From NCBI GenBank assembly GCA_031552185.1, contig JAVBMU010000013.1:1-57123 (forward strand): DNA of 57,123 nt. The letters run 5' to 3'. Shown in pieces: positions 1 to 8,993 of the stretch. The DNA is from JAVBMU01 sp031552185 (GTDB taxonomy: Bacteria; Actinomycetota; Actinomycetes; Actinomycetales; Cellulomonadaceae). The notes under the pieces are model-generated. The model saw only the letters and a program-made list of their open reading frames with translations, made no database searches and had not been told where the DNA came from. The position numbers and the translations under genes are program-made. How positions within the stretch are numbered: the first letter of the stretch is position 1; each line of letters starts with the position of its first letter.

Positions 1-40
1 TGACTCGCGACGCACCACCCTGCGTCCACCGCCACCCGAG

Positions 41-135
41 CGAGCCGCGGCGCGCGAGGTAGAGCCACGGCGCGCGAGGTAGAGCCGTAGCGCGACCGAC
101 ACGCCGGTCCCGCGACACCACGGATCTACCTCGGC
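41..135 (-). repeat. Dispersed intergenic repeat R1, copy 1
   Basis: Positions 1-215 contain no convincing gene. Within them, two direct copies of a unit containing GCGCGAGGTAGAGCC (about 53-67 and 73-87) are followed by an inverted GGATCTACCTCGG at 122-134. Read on the minus strand, the whole stretch aligns with 24301-24385 on the plus strand: both show GTAGATCCGTG, then GGACCGGCGTGTCGG, then two GGCTCTACCT boxes in the same order. It is therefore a dispersed element in two copies of opposite orientation, about 24 kb apart. It lies just past the stop codon of the Nudix gene. Function unknown. Confidence 0.75.
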
Positions 136-215
136 CGCGCCTGCTCTCTCGGCGCGCGCCGCGCCGGCCCGAACCACCCCCGAACCACCCGACCCCACAA
201 TTCGGAATCACTCGT

Positions 216-1088
216 CTAGTGGGCCGGGCCGAGCGGCGCGTCGATCGTGCGCCGGCGGTCCCACGGCCGGGTCCAGCCCAGGCGGTCGAAGAGCGCGTTG
301 AGCACCATCGCCGTGAAGCCCCAGACGATGTGGTTCGCGCCGAGGTCCCCGCCCACGTCCGGGACGAGGAACGCGGGCCCGACCGGTCGGGTCCCGCCCC
401 GGCGCACGACGGCGCTGCGGCGGCGGGCCGGATCCAGCAGCGTGGCGAGGGGTGCGCGAAAGACGTGAGCCGATTCGGCGACGTCGACGACGGCGACGGG
501 TGAGGGCTCGCGCCACCATGCCAGGACCGGGGTGACGGTGTGGTTGCTCACCGGCAACGGAAGGGGAGTCAGAGGGCCGAGGACGTCGACGCCGCGCGGG
601 TCGAGGCCGGTCTCCTCGCGGGCCTCCCGAAGTGCCGCCGCGATCGCGTTCTCGCCCGGCTCCAACCGACCGCCCGGGAATGCGACCTGCCCGGGGTGGT
701 GGGCCAGCGTGGCCGCCCGGGCCAGCAACAGGACGTCCAGGTCGGCCGGGGTCGCTGGGTCGGCCGACGGGGGTGCGCCGGCCCAACCGGTCCGGTCGCC
801 CGCGAGGGTTCCGGCGGCCGACCTGCTCGCGTTGGCAGCCGCCGTGCCGCCGGCCGGGGTCGCTGGGCCGAACAGGACGAGGACAGCCGCGTCGCGGGGG
901 ACCGGAGCGCCGGCGCCACGCGCCGCGGGACCGGGCCGCGGCCACGGCCCGGACCAGTCGGGATCGAGCGTGAGCGCCGCGAGTCTCGTGCGCACCTCGA
1001 CGAGCGCGGCAGCCGTGTCCGGCGCGCCCGCTCCGCCGGGCATGCCGCCGCCCGCCACCTCGCCGCCGGTCCACGCCGCCGGGCTCAC
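216..1088 (-). CDS. Nudix hydrolase, CoA pyrophosphatase-like
   Basis: A 290-residue protein with a complete Nudix box: GRLEPGE, seven residues, then REAREETGL, which fits GX5EX7REUXEEXGU and binds the metal ions. The surrounding pattern (PGQVAFPGG before the box) is that of CoA pyrophosphatases, which cleave CoA to 4'-phosphopantetheine and 3',5'-ADP; this specificity is family inference. The start is GTG at 1088, where GTGA overlaps the guaB1 stop codon (1085-1087), so the two genes are translationally coupled. The open frame continues upstream through guaB1, but that part is antisense-type composition and is not protein-like. The first ~50 residues are Ala/Gly-rich and poorly conserved. 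Confidence 0.85.
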   Translation of the reverse strand: MSPAAWTGGEVAGGGMPGGAGAPDTAAALVEVRTRLAALTLDPDWSGPWPRPGPAARGAGAPVPRDAAVLVLFGPATPAGGTAAANASRSAAGTLAGDRTGWAGAPPSADPATPADLDVLLLARAATLAHHPGQVAFPGGRLEPGENAIAAALREAREETGLDPRGVDVLGPLTPLPLPVSNHTVTPVLAWWREPSPVAVVDVAESAHVFRAPLATLLDPARRRSAVVRRGGTRPVGPAFLVPDVGGDLGANHIVWGFTAMVLNALFDRLGWTRPWDRRRTIDAPLGPAH

Positions 1089-2590
1089 CAGCTCACCGGC
1101 AGGGGACGACCCTCCTCGTAGCCGGCCGCGGACTGCTGCCCGATCACAGCGCGCTCGGCGAATTCGACCAGGTTGCGCGCGCCTGCGTAGGTGCAGGCGC
1201 TGCGCAGGCCGGAGGTGATCTGGTCGATCAGGTCCTCGACGCCGGGCCGGGCCGGGTCCAGGAACATCCGCGCGGAACTGATGCCCTCCTCGTACAGCGC
1301 CTTGCGGGCGCGGTCGAACGGCGAGCCGGCGGCGGTGCGGGCCGCCACGGCCCGGGCCGAGGCCATCCCGAAGGATTCCTTGTAGAGCCGGCCGGTGCCG
1401 TCGTCGTGCAGGTCGCCGGGCGACTCGTAGGTGCCGGCGAACCAGGAGCCGATCATGACCTGGGACGCGCCGGCCGCCAGGGCCAGGGCGACGTCGCGCG
1501 GGTACCGGACGCCGCCGTCGGCCCAGACGTGCTTGCCGAGGTCGCGGGCGGCGGCGGCGCACTCGAGCACGGCGGAGAACTGCGGCCGCCCGACGCCGGT
1601 CTGCATCCGGGTGGTGCACATCGCCCCGGGCCCGACGCCGACCTTGAGGATGTCCGCGCCGGCGGCGACCAGGTCGCGCACGCCGTCGGCGGTGACCACG
1701 TTGCCCGCGACCACGGGGACGTGCGGGTCCGCGGACCGGACGGCGTCGAGCGCCTGGAGCATCCGGGTCTGGTGGCCATGGGCGGTGTCGACCACGAGCA
1801 CGTCTACGCCGGCGGCGAGCAGTTCCTTGGTCCGCGCGGCAATGTCGCCGTTGATCCCGATCGCGGCGCCCACCCGCAACCGGCCGGCGGCGTCGACGGC
1901 CGGGGCGTACACCGATGACCGCAGCGCGCCCATCCTGGTCAGGACGCCGACCAGGACGCCGTCGCGCACCACGGGCGCCAGGCGCAGCCGGGCGCCGTGC
2001 AGCCGCTCATAGGCGGCGGCCAGGCCCGCGGCGGCCCCCCCGGCGCCGGGGACAGCCGCCCGGCTGAGGCCGGCCACGCCGCCCGCCGGCGGGTCGAGGG
2101 CGGCCGCGTCCAGGAGCAACGGGTCGCCCGTCATCACCTGGTGCACCTGGGTAAACCGGTCCACGCCGGCGCAGTCCGCCTCGGTGACGACGCCGACCGG
2201 CCGGCCGTCGTCGACGACCACCGCGGCGCCGTGCGCCCGCTTGCCGATCAGCGACGTTGCGGCGTGCACCGTGTCGTGCGCGTGCACCGTCACCGGCGTC
2301 TCCACGACGGTGTGCTTGCGCTTCACGTCGGCGACGACGTCGGCGACGACGTCGACGGGCACGTCCTGGGGCAGGATGGCCAACCCGCCGCGCCGGGCGA
2401 CGGTCTCCGCCATCCGCCGGCCCGCGACCGCGGTCATGTTCGCGACGACGATCGGGATGGTCGTCCCGGTGCCGTCGTCGGTCGCGAGGTCGACGTCGAA
2501 CCGGGAGGCCACGTCAGACCTGGTGGGGACGAGGAACACGTCCCCGTAGGCAAGGTCGGTGGCGGGCCGGCGGCCGGTGAGGAATTGCAT
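1085..2590 (-). CDS. guaB1: GuaB1 family IMP dehydrogenase-related protein (probable GMP reductase)
   Basis: 501 residues with the (beta/alpha)8 barrel of the IMPDH/GMP reductase family interrupted by a CBS-domain pair (around residues 90-220; VVDDGRPVGVVTEAD and MTGDPLLLDAAAL are CBS-like). The catalytic loop reads GVGPGAMCTTR with the active-site cysteine, and the phosphate-binding segment VWADGGVRYPRD is present. Actinobacterial GuaB1 proteins, unlike true GuaB2 IMPDH, have been shown in mycobacteria to reduce GMP to IMP (purine salvage), so that is the more likely activity. ATG at 2590 (MQFLTGRR) is the start matching the family; the open frame extends ten codons further without a ribosome binding site. 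It is divergent from dxs and coupled to the Nudix gene downstream. Confidence 0.88.
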   Translation of the reverse strand: MQFLTGRRPATDLAYGDVFLVPTRSDVASRFDVDLATDDGTGTTIPIVVANMTAVAGRRMAETVARRGGLAILPQDVPVDVVADVVADVKRKHTVVETPVTVHAHDTVHAATSLIGKRAHGAAVVVDDGRPVGVVTEADCAGVDRFTQVHQVMTGDPLLLDAAALDPPAGGVAGLSRAAVPGAGGAAAGLAAAYERLHGARLRLAPVVRDGVLVGVLTRMGALRSSVYAPAVDAAGRLRVGAAIGINGDIAARTKELLAAGVDVLVVDTAHGHQTRMLQALDAVRSADPHVPVVAGNVVTADGVRDLVAAGADILKVGVGPGAMCTTRMQTGVGRPQFSAVLECAAAARDLGKHVWADGGVRYPRDVALALAAGASQVMIGSWFAGTYESPGDLHDDGTGRLYKESFGMASARAVAARTAAGSPFDRARKALYEEGISSARMFLDPARPGVEDLIDQITSGLRSACTYAGARNLVEFAERAVIGQQSAAGYEEGRPLPVSW

Positions 2591-2726
2591 GTCTCCATGG
2601 TACGTTCGCAGCATTCTCACTCCACCGGATGCCTCACCGGGGGGACTTTGCGCGCCGAGCGGGTTCGGGTGCGCCTAGAGTTGGATGGCCGCGCCGCCCG
2701 GGCGTGGGAAGGGGACGGGATCGGGG

Positions 2727-4655
2727 ATGGCCCTGCTCGGCACGATTGGCACACCTGCGGACGTCCAGCGGCTGACCCCCGGCCAGGCCGAGGAACTCGC
2801 CGAGGAGATCCGCGACTACCTGGTCGCGTCGGTGTCCCGCACAGGTGGCCACCTCGGCCCGAATCTTGGCGTCGTCGAACTGACCATCGCGTTGCATCGC
2901 GTCTTCTCCTCGCCGATCGACACCCTGATCTTCGACACCGGGCACCAGGCCTACGTGCACAAGCTGCTCACCGGGCGGCAGGACTTCTCGGCGCTGCGCA
3001 AGCGTGGCGGGCTGTCGGGGTACCCGAGCCGGGCCGAGTCCGAGCACGACGTGATCGAGAACTCCCACGCCTCCACCGCGCTGTCCTGGGCGGACGGGAT
3101 CGCCAAGGCGAACGTGGTGCGCGGCCTGACGGACCGGCACGTCGTCGCCGTCGTCGGGGACGGCGCCCTTACCGGCGGCATGTCCTGGGAGGCGCTGAAC
3201 AACATCGCCGAGGGCGCCGGGCGCCGACTGGTCATCGTGGTCAACGACAACGGACGCTCCTACTCGCCGACGATCGGCGGGCTCGCCCACCACCTGTCGA
3301 CGCTGCGCACCACCCGTGGCTACGAGGCGTTCCTCGATTGGGCCAAGCGGACGCTCAATCGCTCCGGCCCGCCCGGGCGGTTCGCCTATGAGTGGCTGCA
3401 CGGGCTGAAGAAGGGGATCAAGGACGTCGTCGCCCCGCAGGGGATGTTCGAGGACCTCGGGCTGAAGTACATCGGCCCGGTGGACGGGCACGACGTGGCG
3501 CTCGTGGAGCACGCCCTGCGGCGCGCCAAGGCGTTCGGGTCGCCCGTGATCGTGCACGTCATTACCGAGAAGGGGCGTGGCTACACGCCCGCCGAGCAGG
3601 ACGTCGCCGACCGCTTCCACGCCGTCGGGCAGATCCACCCCGAGACCGGCCTGCCGGTGGCGCCGTCCCGGTTCGGGTGGACGTCGGTCTTCGCGGACGA
3701 GATCGTCCGGATCGGGCGGCGCCGGCCCGACGTCGTCGCGATCACCGCGGCGATGCTCGAACCGGTGGGGCTCAAGCCCTTCGCCACCGAATTCCCCGAC
3801 CGCACCTTCGACGTCGGGATCGCGGAGCAGCACGCGGCGACGTCGGCCGCCGGCATGGCCTTCGCCGGCCTGCACCCAGTGGTGTGCGTCTACGCGACCT
3901 TCCTGAACCGGGCCTTCGACCAGATTCTGATGGACGTCGCGCTGCACCGCGAGGGCGTCACTTTCGTCCTCGACCGGGCGGGCGTGACGGGCGACGACGG
4001 GGCCAGTCACAACGGCATGTGGGATATGGCAATGCTGCGGATCGTGCCCGGCCTGCGCTTGGCGGCGCCCCGCGACGAGGCCACGCTGCGGGCGGCGCTG
4101 CGCGACGCCGTGGACGTCGACGACGCGCCGACCGTGGTCCGGTATCCCAAGGGACCGCTGTGGCCGGACATTCCGGCGGAGGAGGTGCTCGACGGCGTCG
4201 ACGTGATCGCGCGGCGGCCGGCCGCCGACCGCCCCGGCGGTGGGGGCGCCGACCGCGCCGGCGCGGGGAGCCGCCGCGTCCTGCTGGTCGGGGTAGGGTC
4301 GATGGCGCCGACCGCGCTGGAGACCGCCGATGCGCTGACCGCGCACGGTGTCGATGCCATGGTCGCGGCGCCGACCTGGGTGCTGCCCATCCCGACCGCG
4401 CTCGCGAAGCTTGCCGGTGAGCACGACCTCGTCGTCTGCATCGAGGACGGCATCGCCGACGGGGGGGTTGGCGCGTTGCTCGCGCAACGCGCAGCGGAGA
4501 TCGGCGTGCGCACTCCGTTGCTGACCGCGGGCCTGCCGACGGCGTTCCTGACCCACGCGAGCCGGGGCGAGATCGTGGCCGAGCGACGCATGACCGCCCC
4601 CGATATCACCCGTGACATCCTCGCCGCGCTCGCCCTCATTCCGGCGTCGGGCTGA
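2727..4655 (+). CDS. dxs: 1-deoxy-D-xylulose-5-phosphate synthase
   Basis: Makes DXP from pyruvate and glyceraldehyde 3-phosphate with thiamine diphosphate, the first step of the MEP isoprenoid pathway. Signatures: FDTGHQAYVHKLLTGR near the N-terminus, the ThDP site VVGDGALTGGMSWEALNN, DVGIAEQHAATSAAG and DRAGVTGDDGASHNG in the pyrimidine-binding half, and a C-terminal transketolase-like domain. At 642 residues it has the usual Dxs length. I chose ATG 2727 (MALLGTIG) because a purine-rich stretch (AAGGGGACGGG) precedes it and family similarity starts there; an in-frame ATG at 2685 has no ribosome binding site. A TAGAGT hexamer at 2676-2681 could be the -10 box. Convergent with the operon to its right. 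Confidence 0.95.
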   Translation: MALLGTIGTPADVQRLTPGQAEELAEEIRDYLVASVSRTGGHLGPNLGVVELTIALHRVFSSPIDTLIFDTGHQAYVHKLLTGRQDFSALRKRGGLSGYPSRAESEHDVIENSHASTALSWADGIAKANVVRGLTDRHVVAVVGDGALTGGMSWEALNNIAEGAGRRLVIVVNDNGRSYSPTIGGLAHHLSTLRTTRGYEAFLDWAKRTLNRSGPPGRFAYEWLHGLKKGIKDVVAPQGMFEDLGLKYIGPVDGHDVALVEHALRRAKAFGSPVIVHVITEKGRGYTPAEQDVADRFHAVGQIHPETGLPVAPSRFGWTSVFADEIVRIGRRRPDVVAITAAMLEPVGLKPFATEFPDRTFDVGIAEQHAATSAAGMAFAGLHPVVCVYATFLNRAFDQILMDVALHREGVTFVLDRAGVTGDDGASHNGMWDMAMLRIVPGLRLAAPRDEATLRAALRDAVDVDDAPTVVRYPKGPLWPDIPAEEVLDGVDVIARRPAADRPGGGGADRAGAGSRRVLLVGVGSMAPTALETADALTAHGVDAMVAAPTWVLPIPTALAKLAGEHDLVVCIEDGIADGGVGALLAQRAAEIGVRTPLLTAGLPTAFLTHASRGEIVAERRMTAPDITRDILAALALIPASG

Positions 4656-4818
4656 GAGATCGCGCGGCTCGGTGGTTCGGGGTGGCGTGATGGTCGGGGC
4701 GCCAGGTGTCCGGTTCGATGTGGGTTGTCCGCCCGGTAGCTCGGCGCGCTGGGTACTGGCTCGGCGCGCGGGATGGTTGATTCCGGGGGTTCGTGGTCGT
4801 GGGCGGTGGGTGTCGGAC

Positions 4819-4945
4819 GAGAGAGAGGTATCGCCAACGAGGTAGAGGTTAAACGTCGCGAATCGGTCGGTCGGCGCGCGATACCTCTCGTTCGTTGGCA
4901 ATACCTCTCGTTCGCGGGCCGTACCTCTCGTTCGCGCGCGATACG
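4819..4945 (-). repeat. 20-bp-period intergenic repeat R2, copy 1
   Basis: On the minus strand three GAACGAGAGGTA boxes recur with a spacing of exactly 20 bp, followed by CGCGCGCCGA, CGACCGATT and GCGACGTTTAACCTCTACC. The same order of blocks occurs on the plus strand at 24080-24215 (there with three perfect 20-bp units). The boxes face inverted TACCTC/ACCTCT sequences, so the element could fold or present direct and inverted protein sites. It is non-coding and lies between the convergent genes dxs and the 5220 gene. Confidence 0.8.
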
Positions 4946-5091
4946 CGACCTCGGCGTGGTACCTGTGCTTCGTCCGCGCTGCGGCCGGATGAGCGCGCTT
5001 CGACGGCGGCGGTCGCAGCCGCGCCTCACGAGCACATCGCCTCGGGCAGCCCGGCCACCGAGGCGACGGCGGCCACCGAAGCGATCGCCGA

Positions 5092-5153
5092 CGCCGAACC
5101 CGTGGTTGATTGCAGTTCTCGCCGCGAAAGTGCAACCGACCACGGGTTCGGCG
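5092..5153. repeat. Intergenic hairpin element (23-16-23), copy 1
   Basis: Left arm 5092-5114 begins CGCCGAACCCGTGGTT and right arm 5131-5153 ends AACCC..CGGGTTCGGCG in inverted order, enclosing a 16-nt loop that has its own TCG/CGA mini-stem. The other copy at 24495-24556 has the same 23-16-23 geometry. Several differences between the copies keep base pairing (an A-T pair becomes G-C; an inner G-C becomes C-G), while one A/C mismatch and one G-T pair remain here. It sits between dxs and the leftward polyketide operon, so it may serve as a bidirectional terminator. Confidence 0.8.
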
Positions 5154-5219
5154 CGGCGGGTGCCCGCACCTATCCGCGCGATCTCTGATTGGGCCGGGTG
5201 CTCGTTCCGGGGGGACGGC

Positions 5220-5567
5220 TCAGACGAAGACCGCGGTGAGAAGGTGGATCACCACGGCCGCCGCCGCGCCGCCGACCATGCCCATTTCTTTCTTCTTCAG
5301 CCCGATGAGCACGTCATCCGCCTGAATGAGCGCAGCGGCGATCAGCACCAGCCTCGCCGGCACCGCGTCGTCCGACGTCAGGAACGGCAGGACTGCGGCC
5401 AGAATCCCGAACGGGATTGCGCGGGAGGCGTACATGCGAGCGAAGAACACCTCCCCGGCCACGATATGGCGCGAGCCGCTGAACCGCGACGGACGCTGCA
5501 GCGCGAGGAGTGCCGCCACGACCGTCGCGGTGGCAATGAGAGCGTTGAGGATGAGCAGAACTGTCAT
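5220..5567 (-). CDS. Small integral membrane protein, last gene of the polyketide operon
   Basis: 115 residues with about four hydrophobic segments (MTVLLILNALIATATVVAAL at the start; GILAAVLPFL; LVLIAAALI; AAAAVVIHLLTAVFV at the end) and a short cytosol-like KKKEMG loop. I recognise no characterised family; it resembles small DUF4267-like actinobacterial membrane proteins. Its ATG overlaps the stop codon of the upstream ligase gene (ATGA, 5564-5567), so it belongs to the operon. A role in export or membrane placement of the product is possible but has no direct support. Confidence 0.75.
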   Translation of the reverse strand: MTVLLILNALIATATVVAALLALQRPSRFSGSRHIVAGEVFFARMYASRAIPFGILAAVLPFLTSDDAVPARLVLIAAALIQADDVLIGLKKKEMGMVGGAAAAVVIHLLTAVFV

Positions 5568-7138
5568 CGGGCTGATTCTCCTTGAGCGTGTTCATCGGTG
5601 CCCACCGGATTCGACGCGGCAGCCGCAGCGTGATCGGTGAGCAGGACCTTGCGATCGATCTTGCCGTTGATCGGAAGTCGAGGGAGCCGATCGACCACAT
5701 GCACGTCGTCGAGTTCGACAGTCGCCATGATTCTGCCCAGAAGCGTCTGCGACGCCGCGATCGGGAGTTCGGAGCTGGGCGCCACGAACGCTTCCACTCG
5801 GCCTCGGCCGTGATTGTCCTCGGTCACGATCACGCCGGCCTCGCCCACACCGGCAATGGCTTCGATTTGCCGCTCGAGTTCGGACGGCGAGATCACCCGG
5901 CCGTCGATGATGCCGATGTCGACGAGCCGATCGATGACGAACAGGTGCTCGGTATCGTCGAGATACCCGACGTCACCGGTCATGAACCAGCCGTCCCGGG
6001 TGAATGGCTCGAGGTCTGGTCGGTTCAAATACCCGCTCATGCACTGCGGTCCGCGCAGTTCGATCTCCCCGACTTCCCCGGCCGCCAGCACCCTGCGAGT
6101 CGCCACGTCGACGATTCGCGTCTCGGTGTTGGCAAGGGCGCGTCCGACGGAGCCGTGCACCGGGTCGTCCGGATCGTCGACGTGGGAATGGTAGGCGGTC
6201 TCGGTCTGCCCGTAGCCCTGGAACAACTTGACGCCGAAGCGGGTTTCCAGGCGTGAACTGACCGCCTGGGAGAGCGCCTTGGACCCGCACGAGAAGTAGC
6301 GGACCGTGGCGAACTCGGCCGGCTCGAGGTCGGCCGCAGCCATTCGGTTGAAGAGTTCGGGGATTCCGTAGAAGTGCGTCACCGCGTACGCTCCGACCCG
6401 GTCGGCAATACCAGGGGCGTCCCGGGCCGGGTCCAACACCAGGGTCCCTCGGGCCGCCACCACCGCGTTCAGCTGGAGGGGATTGAGAATGGGCATGTTC
6501 GGCAGCACGATCGAGTGCTCCTCGATCCGGTGGCCCATCGCGACCAGAAACGCGTTCGCGACGATGTTCCCGTGCGACAGGCGCACGCACTTCGACGGTC
6601 CGGTGGTCCCACTCGAGAACGCCAGCAGCGCCGGGTCGGTGGGTGCGGGCTCAATCAATGGGGGCGCAACCGATGCCGGGCCGTCGGTGTCGACGCTCGG
6701 CTGCGCGGGTCGGACGATCGACGGGATCGACAGGATCGGGCGATCTCCGACGATATCGGCCAGCTTCGACCGCGTCACGGGGTCGAGGACAAGGACGGAG
6801 GGTAGCGTCTCCGCAATGATTCGGGACAACTCGCCCGCGGGCTTGGGCGGCATCAGGCCGACCATGACCGCCCCCGAACGAAAGACGCCGTAGTACGCCG
6901 CGACGCCCTCGATCGAGGCCTCCCAGGAGAGCGCGACGCGGCTCCAACGCCGGGCATCGACGTGCGGCCTCAGGATTTGCGCGGCCTGGTTGGCCAGCCG
7001 ATCGAGGTCACGATAGGTGATGCGGCGGTCCCGTTCGATGACGGCCGTCGCCGCGGGCGCGGTTGTAGCGGCCCGGCGCAGCAGGTCCGGAACGGTCAGG
7101 GGCGGTATTGACAACTCTGGTCCACGGACTACGGTCAT
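5564..7138 (-). CDS. AMP-dependent acyl-CoA/ACP ligase (ANL superfamily)
   Basis: 524 residues with the adenylate-forming motifs in order: P-loop FSSGTTGPSKCVRLSH (A3), GYGQTET (A5), GEIELRGPQCMSGYLNRP, TGDVGYLDD (A7), a hinge region DRLVDIGIIDGRVISPSELE (A8) and the C-terminal GKIDRK with the catalytic lysine (A10). Such enzymes activate a carboxylate as acyl-AMP and pass it to CoA or a carrier protein. In this operon it could prime the synthase with a non-acetate starter or activate the finished polyketide acid; the sequence does not tell which. The A8 stretch departs somewhat from the usual R-x-K/D-x-I-K pattern, so substrate and acceptor are open. Separated by 40 nt from the SnoaL-like gene upstream. 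Confidence 0.88.
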   Translation of the reverse strand: MTVVRGPELSIPPLTVPDLLRRAATTAPAATAVIERDRRITYRDLDRLANQAAQILRPHVDARRWSRVALSWEASIEGVAAYYGVFRSGAVMVGLMPPKPAGELSRIIAETLPSVLVLDPVTRSKLADIVGDRPILSIPSIVRPAQPSVDTDGPASVAPPLIEPAPTDPALLAFSSGTTGPSKCVRLSHGNIVANAFLVAMGHRIEEHSIVLPNMPILNPLQLNAVVAARGTLVLDPARDAPGIADRVGAYAVTHFYGIPELFNRMAAADLEPAEFATVRYFSCGSKALSQAVSSRLETRFGVKLFQGYGQTETAYHSHVDDPDDPVHGSVGRALANTETRIVDVATRRVLAAGEVGEIELRGPQCMSGYLNRPDLEPFTRDGWFMTGDVGYLDDTEHLFVIDRLVDIGIIDGRVISPSELERQIEAIAGVGEAGVIVTEDNHGRGRVEAFVAPSSELPIAASQTLLGRIMATVELDDVHVVDRLPRLPINGKIDRKVLLTDHAAAAASNPVGTDEHAQGESAR

Positions 7139-7178
7139 GTGGAACTAGGCCCTTCTGTCGTGTCGGTTATTGACCGGC

Positions 7179-7622
7179 TCATCCGAACGGCGCGATCACC
7201 CGGAATTGGATCTTCAGCGCCCCCCTCGGTTCGATTTCCATGATGTCGTCGCAGACTACGTGGGCGAGCGGCCGGGGCGGTCCGCCACTGGGCGTCTGGA
7301 GGATAAGGACCCGCGACAGCGAGGCGATCGTCCCGTTGTTCAGCCGACGTATGGACCCGGTGAACATGCAGTGCCTGGTCTGAAGGTCACGCTGCCGGCG
7401 CTGTTCGAGGTTCCGAGCAGCCAGCGTACGGATGTTCGCTCGGCCGGTGGACCGGTGCCCGGCTGCTGCGTTGACGACGATCGCATCGAGCGCGAAGGTC
7501 TGGGCGTAGGCATCAATGTCCCCGTCGTCAATACCCTGCGTCTGGATCGCGTGCAGGTGGTTGACGCGGGCGAAAACTTCGTCGAGCTCCGGGTCGGCTG
7601 CCACGATCTGCTCAGCGCCCAT
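7179..7622 (-). CDS. NTF2/SnoaL-like protein B
   Basis: 147 residues starting MGAEQIVAADPEL. The pattern of an N-terminal helix (VNHLHAIQTQGIDDGDIDAYAQTFALDAIV) followed by GRANIRTLAARN and several beta strands is that of the SnoaL-like/NTF2-like cone fold, which includes polyketide cyclases, hydratases and isomerases. A short conserved core and no cofactor motif are usual for the family, so the reaction cannot be read from sequence. Start ATG 7622 overlaps the end of the neighbouring SnoaL-like gene by 11 bases. Likely tailoring or late cyclisation of the polyketide. Confidence 0.8.
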   Translation of the reverse strand: MGAEQIVAADPELDEVFARVNHLHAIQTQGIDDGDIDAYAQTFALDAIVVNAAAGHRSTGRANIRTLAARNLEQRRQRDLQTRHCMFTGSIRRLNNGTIASLSRVLILQTPSGGPPRPLAHVVCDDIMEIEPRGALKIQFRVIAPFG

Positions 7623-8052
7623 CGAAGGTGATCTCGCGACGCTGAATCTGCCAGGGCACGTCGACGACGATCCGGTCGACGACAATCCGGTCGACGACGA
7701 CTGTCGACAGCAGTCCCGTCGGATCACCGGACTTGCGCGACGTGACCACGAGGACGTATGACCGGACCTCGATCGTTGGTTCATCGGCTGAGACGATGCG
7801 GACGGAGGTTTGTAGGTGGCGCTGCTGAATCCCGTCCGCCACCCGCTGCGCCAATGCGGCGGCGGACGCGGCGCGAATCGCGTCCCGAGACGCAAGCGAC
7901 ACGGCCGGCGACACGAATTCGGCGTCGTTCGTGAAGTCGTCGGCCCAGGCGCGGACATCACCCTCGTCGATCTTGGCGAAATGCTCGCTGTAGAAATTCA
8001 GCAGGGCTGGAAGAAGCGCAACCGAGGCGTTGTCGAGGGACTTCGTGGTCAT
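7612..8052 (-). CDS. NTF2/SnoaL-like protein A
   Basis: 146 residues starting MTTKSLDNAS; the segment LNFYSEHFAKIDEGDVRAWA followed by FVSPAVSLASRDAIRAASAA fits the SnoaL-like/NTF2-like fold, and it is a paralogue-type neighbour of the 7179 gene. Its ATG overlaps the stop of the metallo-hydrolase gene (ATGA, 8049-8052). Near the C-terminus VVVDRIVVDRIVV repeats itself, mirrored by a short tandem repeat in the DNA around 7668-7700. Two NTF2-like proteins side by side suggest either a heteromer or two successive ring-forming or hydroxylating steps; this is inference. Confidence 0.8.
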   Translation of the reverse strand: MTTKSLDNASVALLPALLNFYSEHFAKIDEGDVRAWADDFTNDAEFVSPAVSLASRDAIRAASAAALAQRVADGIQQRHLQTSVRIVSADEPTIEVRSYVLVVTSRKSGDPTGLLSTVVVDRIVVDRIVVDVPWQIQRREITFDGR

Positions 8053-8993
8053 GACAGCACGTCCTTTCGTGACTGAGCGGCCGGAAGATCGAGCGGGCGC
8101 TCGCCCCCGGCCGATGAGTGGTTGTCTTTCCATTCCGCCATCCTGGCCAGGTACCCCGGCAGGTCGAGCGGGCCCTCGCCCGTGAGGTCTGCGAACGCAC
8201 GGTCGAAGTTTGCGATGGTCCGTTCCGTGTCGATGTCGCTGTACCGTTGCCGGCGGATGAATTCCTCGGCGGCGTTCCAGGCGTCTTGCCCGGTCGCGAG
8301 CGCTCGCTGGGCACTGTCCACGACATCCTCGAAGTAGTCGAGCGTTCGGAGCAGCACCTCGGGTCCGCCGACGGCGCCGTGGCCCGGCACGACCATCGAC
8401 GGTCCTAGATCGATGAGGTCACGGAGCGCGGAGATTGAACCGGTGACCGAACCCATGAGCGCGAAGGGCGTCACGCCGTTCCAGGCAATGTCTCCGGCGA
8501 AGAGCAGCCCAGTGGCGGGAACCCACACGACGAGATCGCTGACCGTGTGCGCGCCGTGATACTCGCGGAGTTCGATCTGCCCCCAATTCGCCGAGATGAC
8601 GTCGCGGTCCCGGACGATCCGAGTCGGTCGAACGACCTTCGCTCGACCGAAGTCGATGTCCGGTCGTCGCCGGACGAGGTCGTCGCCGGCGATCTCCATC
8701 ATCTCCGACGACTGCTCGGTGCCGACGATCTCCCGGTTCGCGAGGATCCAGTTCCCGAAGGTGTGATCGCCGTGGAAATGGGTGTTGACGACATCGACCG
8801 CCCGTGCGCCGAGCCGCTGCAGGACGCGCCGGAGCCGGCGGTTCAGCGCCTCGGTCGCAAAGGTATCGACGAGGAGGACGGAACCTTCGTCATCAAGCAG
8901 AAGAACCCCTATATTGCCCTGGCACCAGCTACCCGGCAGCTGCTGATAGGCGAACGCGTGTGCACCGAGCCGGATCGTGTTGCCCGCGCTCAT
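8049..8993 (-). CDS. Metallo-beta-lactamase-fold cyclase/thioesterase-like hydrolase
   Basis: 314 residues. The zinc site is complete: NTHFHGDHTFGN, a downstream YHGAHTVSD histidine, LFAGDIAWNG aspartate and VVPGHGAVGG histidine. ATG 8993 (MSAGNTIRLG) overlaps the aromatase stop codon by four bases (8990-8993), and the gene overlaps the next one in the same way. In actinorhodin biosynthesis the second-ring cyclase ActIV is a protein of this fold that also releases the chain from the ACP; the position here beside a ketoreductase and didomain aromatase argues for the same role. Alternative: a generic MBL-fold hydrolase. Confidence 0.85.
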   Translation of the reverse strand: MSAGNTIRLGAHAFAYQQLPGSWCQGNIGVLLLDDEGSVLLVDTFATEALNRRLRRVLQRLGARAVDVVNTHFHGDHTFGNWILANREIVGTEQSSEMMEIAGDDLVRRRPDIDFGRAKVVRPTRIVRDRDVISANWGQIELREYHGAHTVSDLVVWVPATGLLFAGDIAWNGVTPFALMGSVTGSISALRDLIDLGPSMVVPGHGAVGGPEVLLRTLDYFEDVVDSAQRALATGQDAWNAAEEFIRRQRYSDIDTERTIANFDRAFADLTGEGPLDLPGYLARMAEWKDNHSSAGGERPLDLPAAQSRKDVLS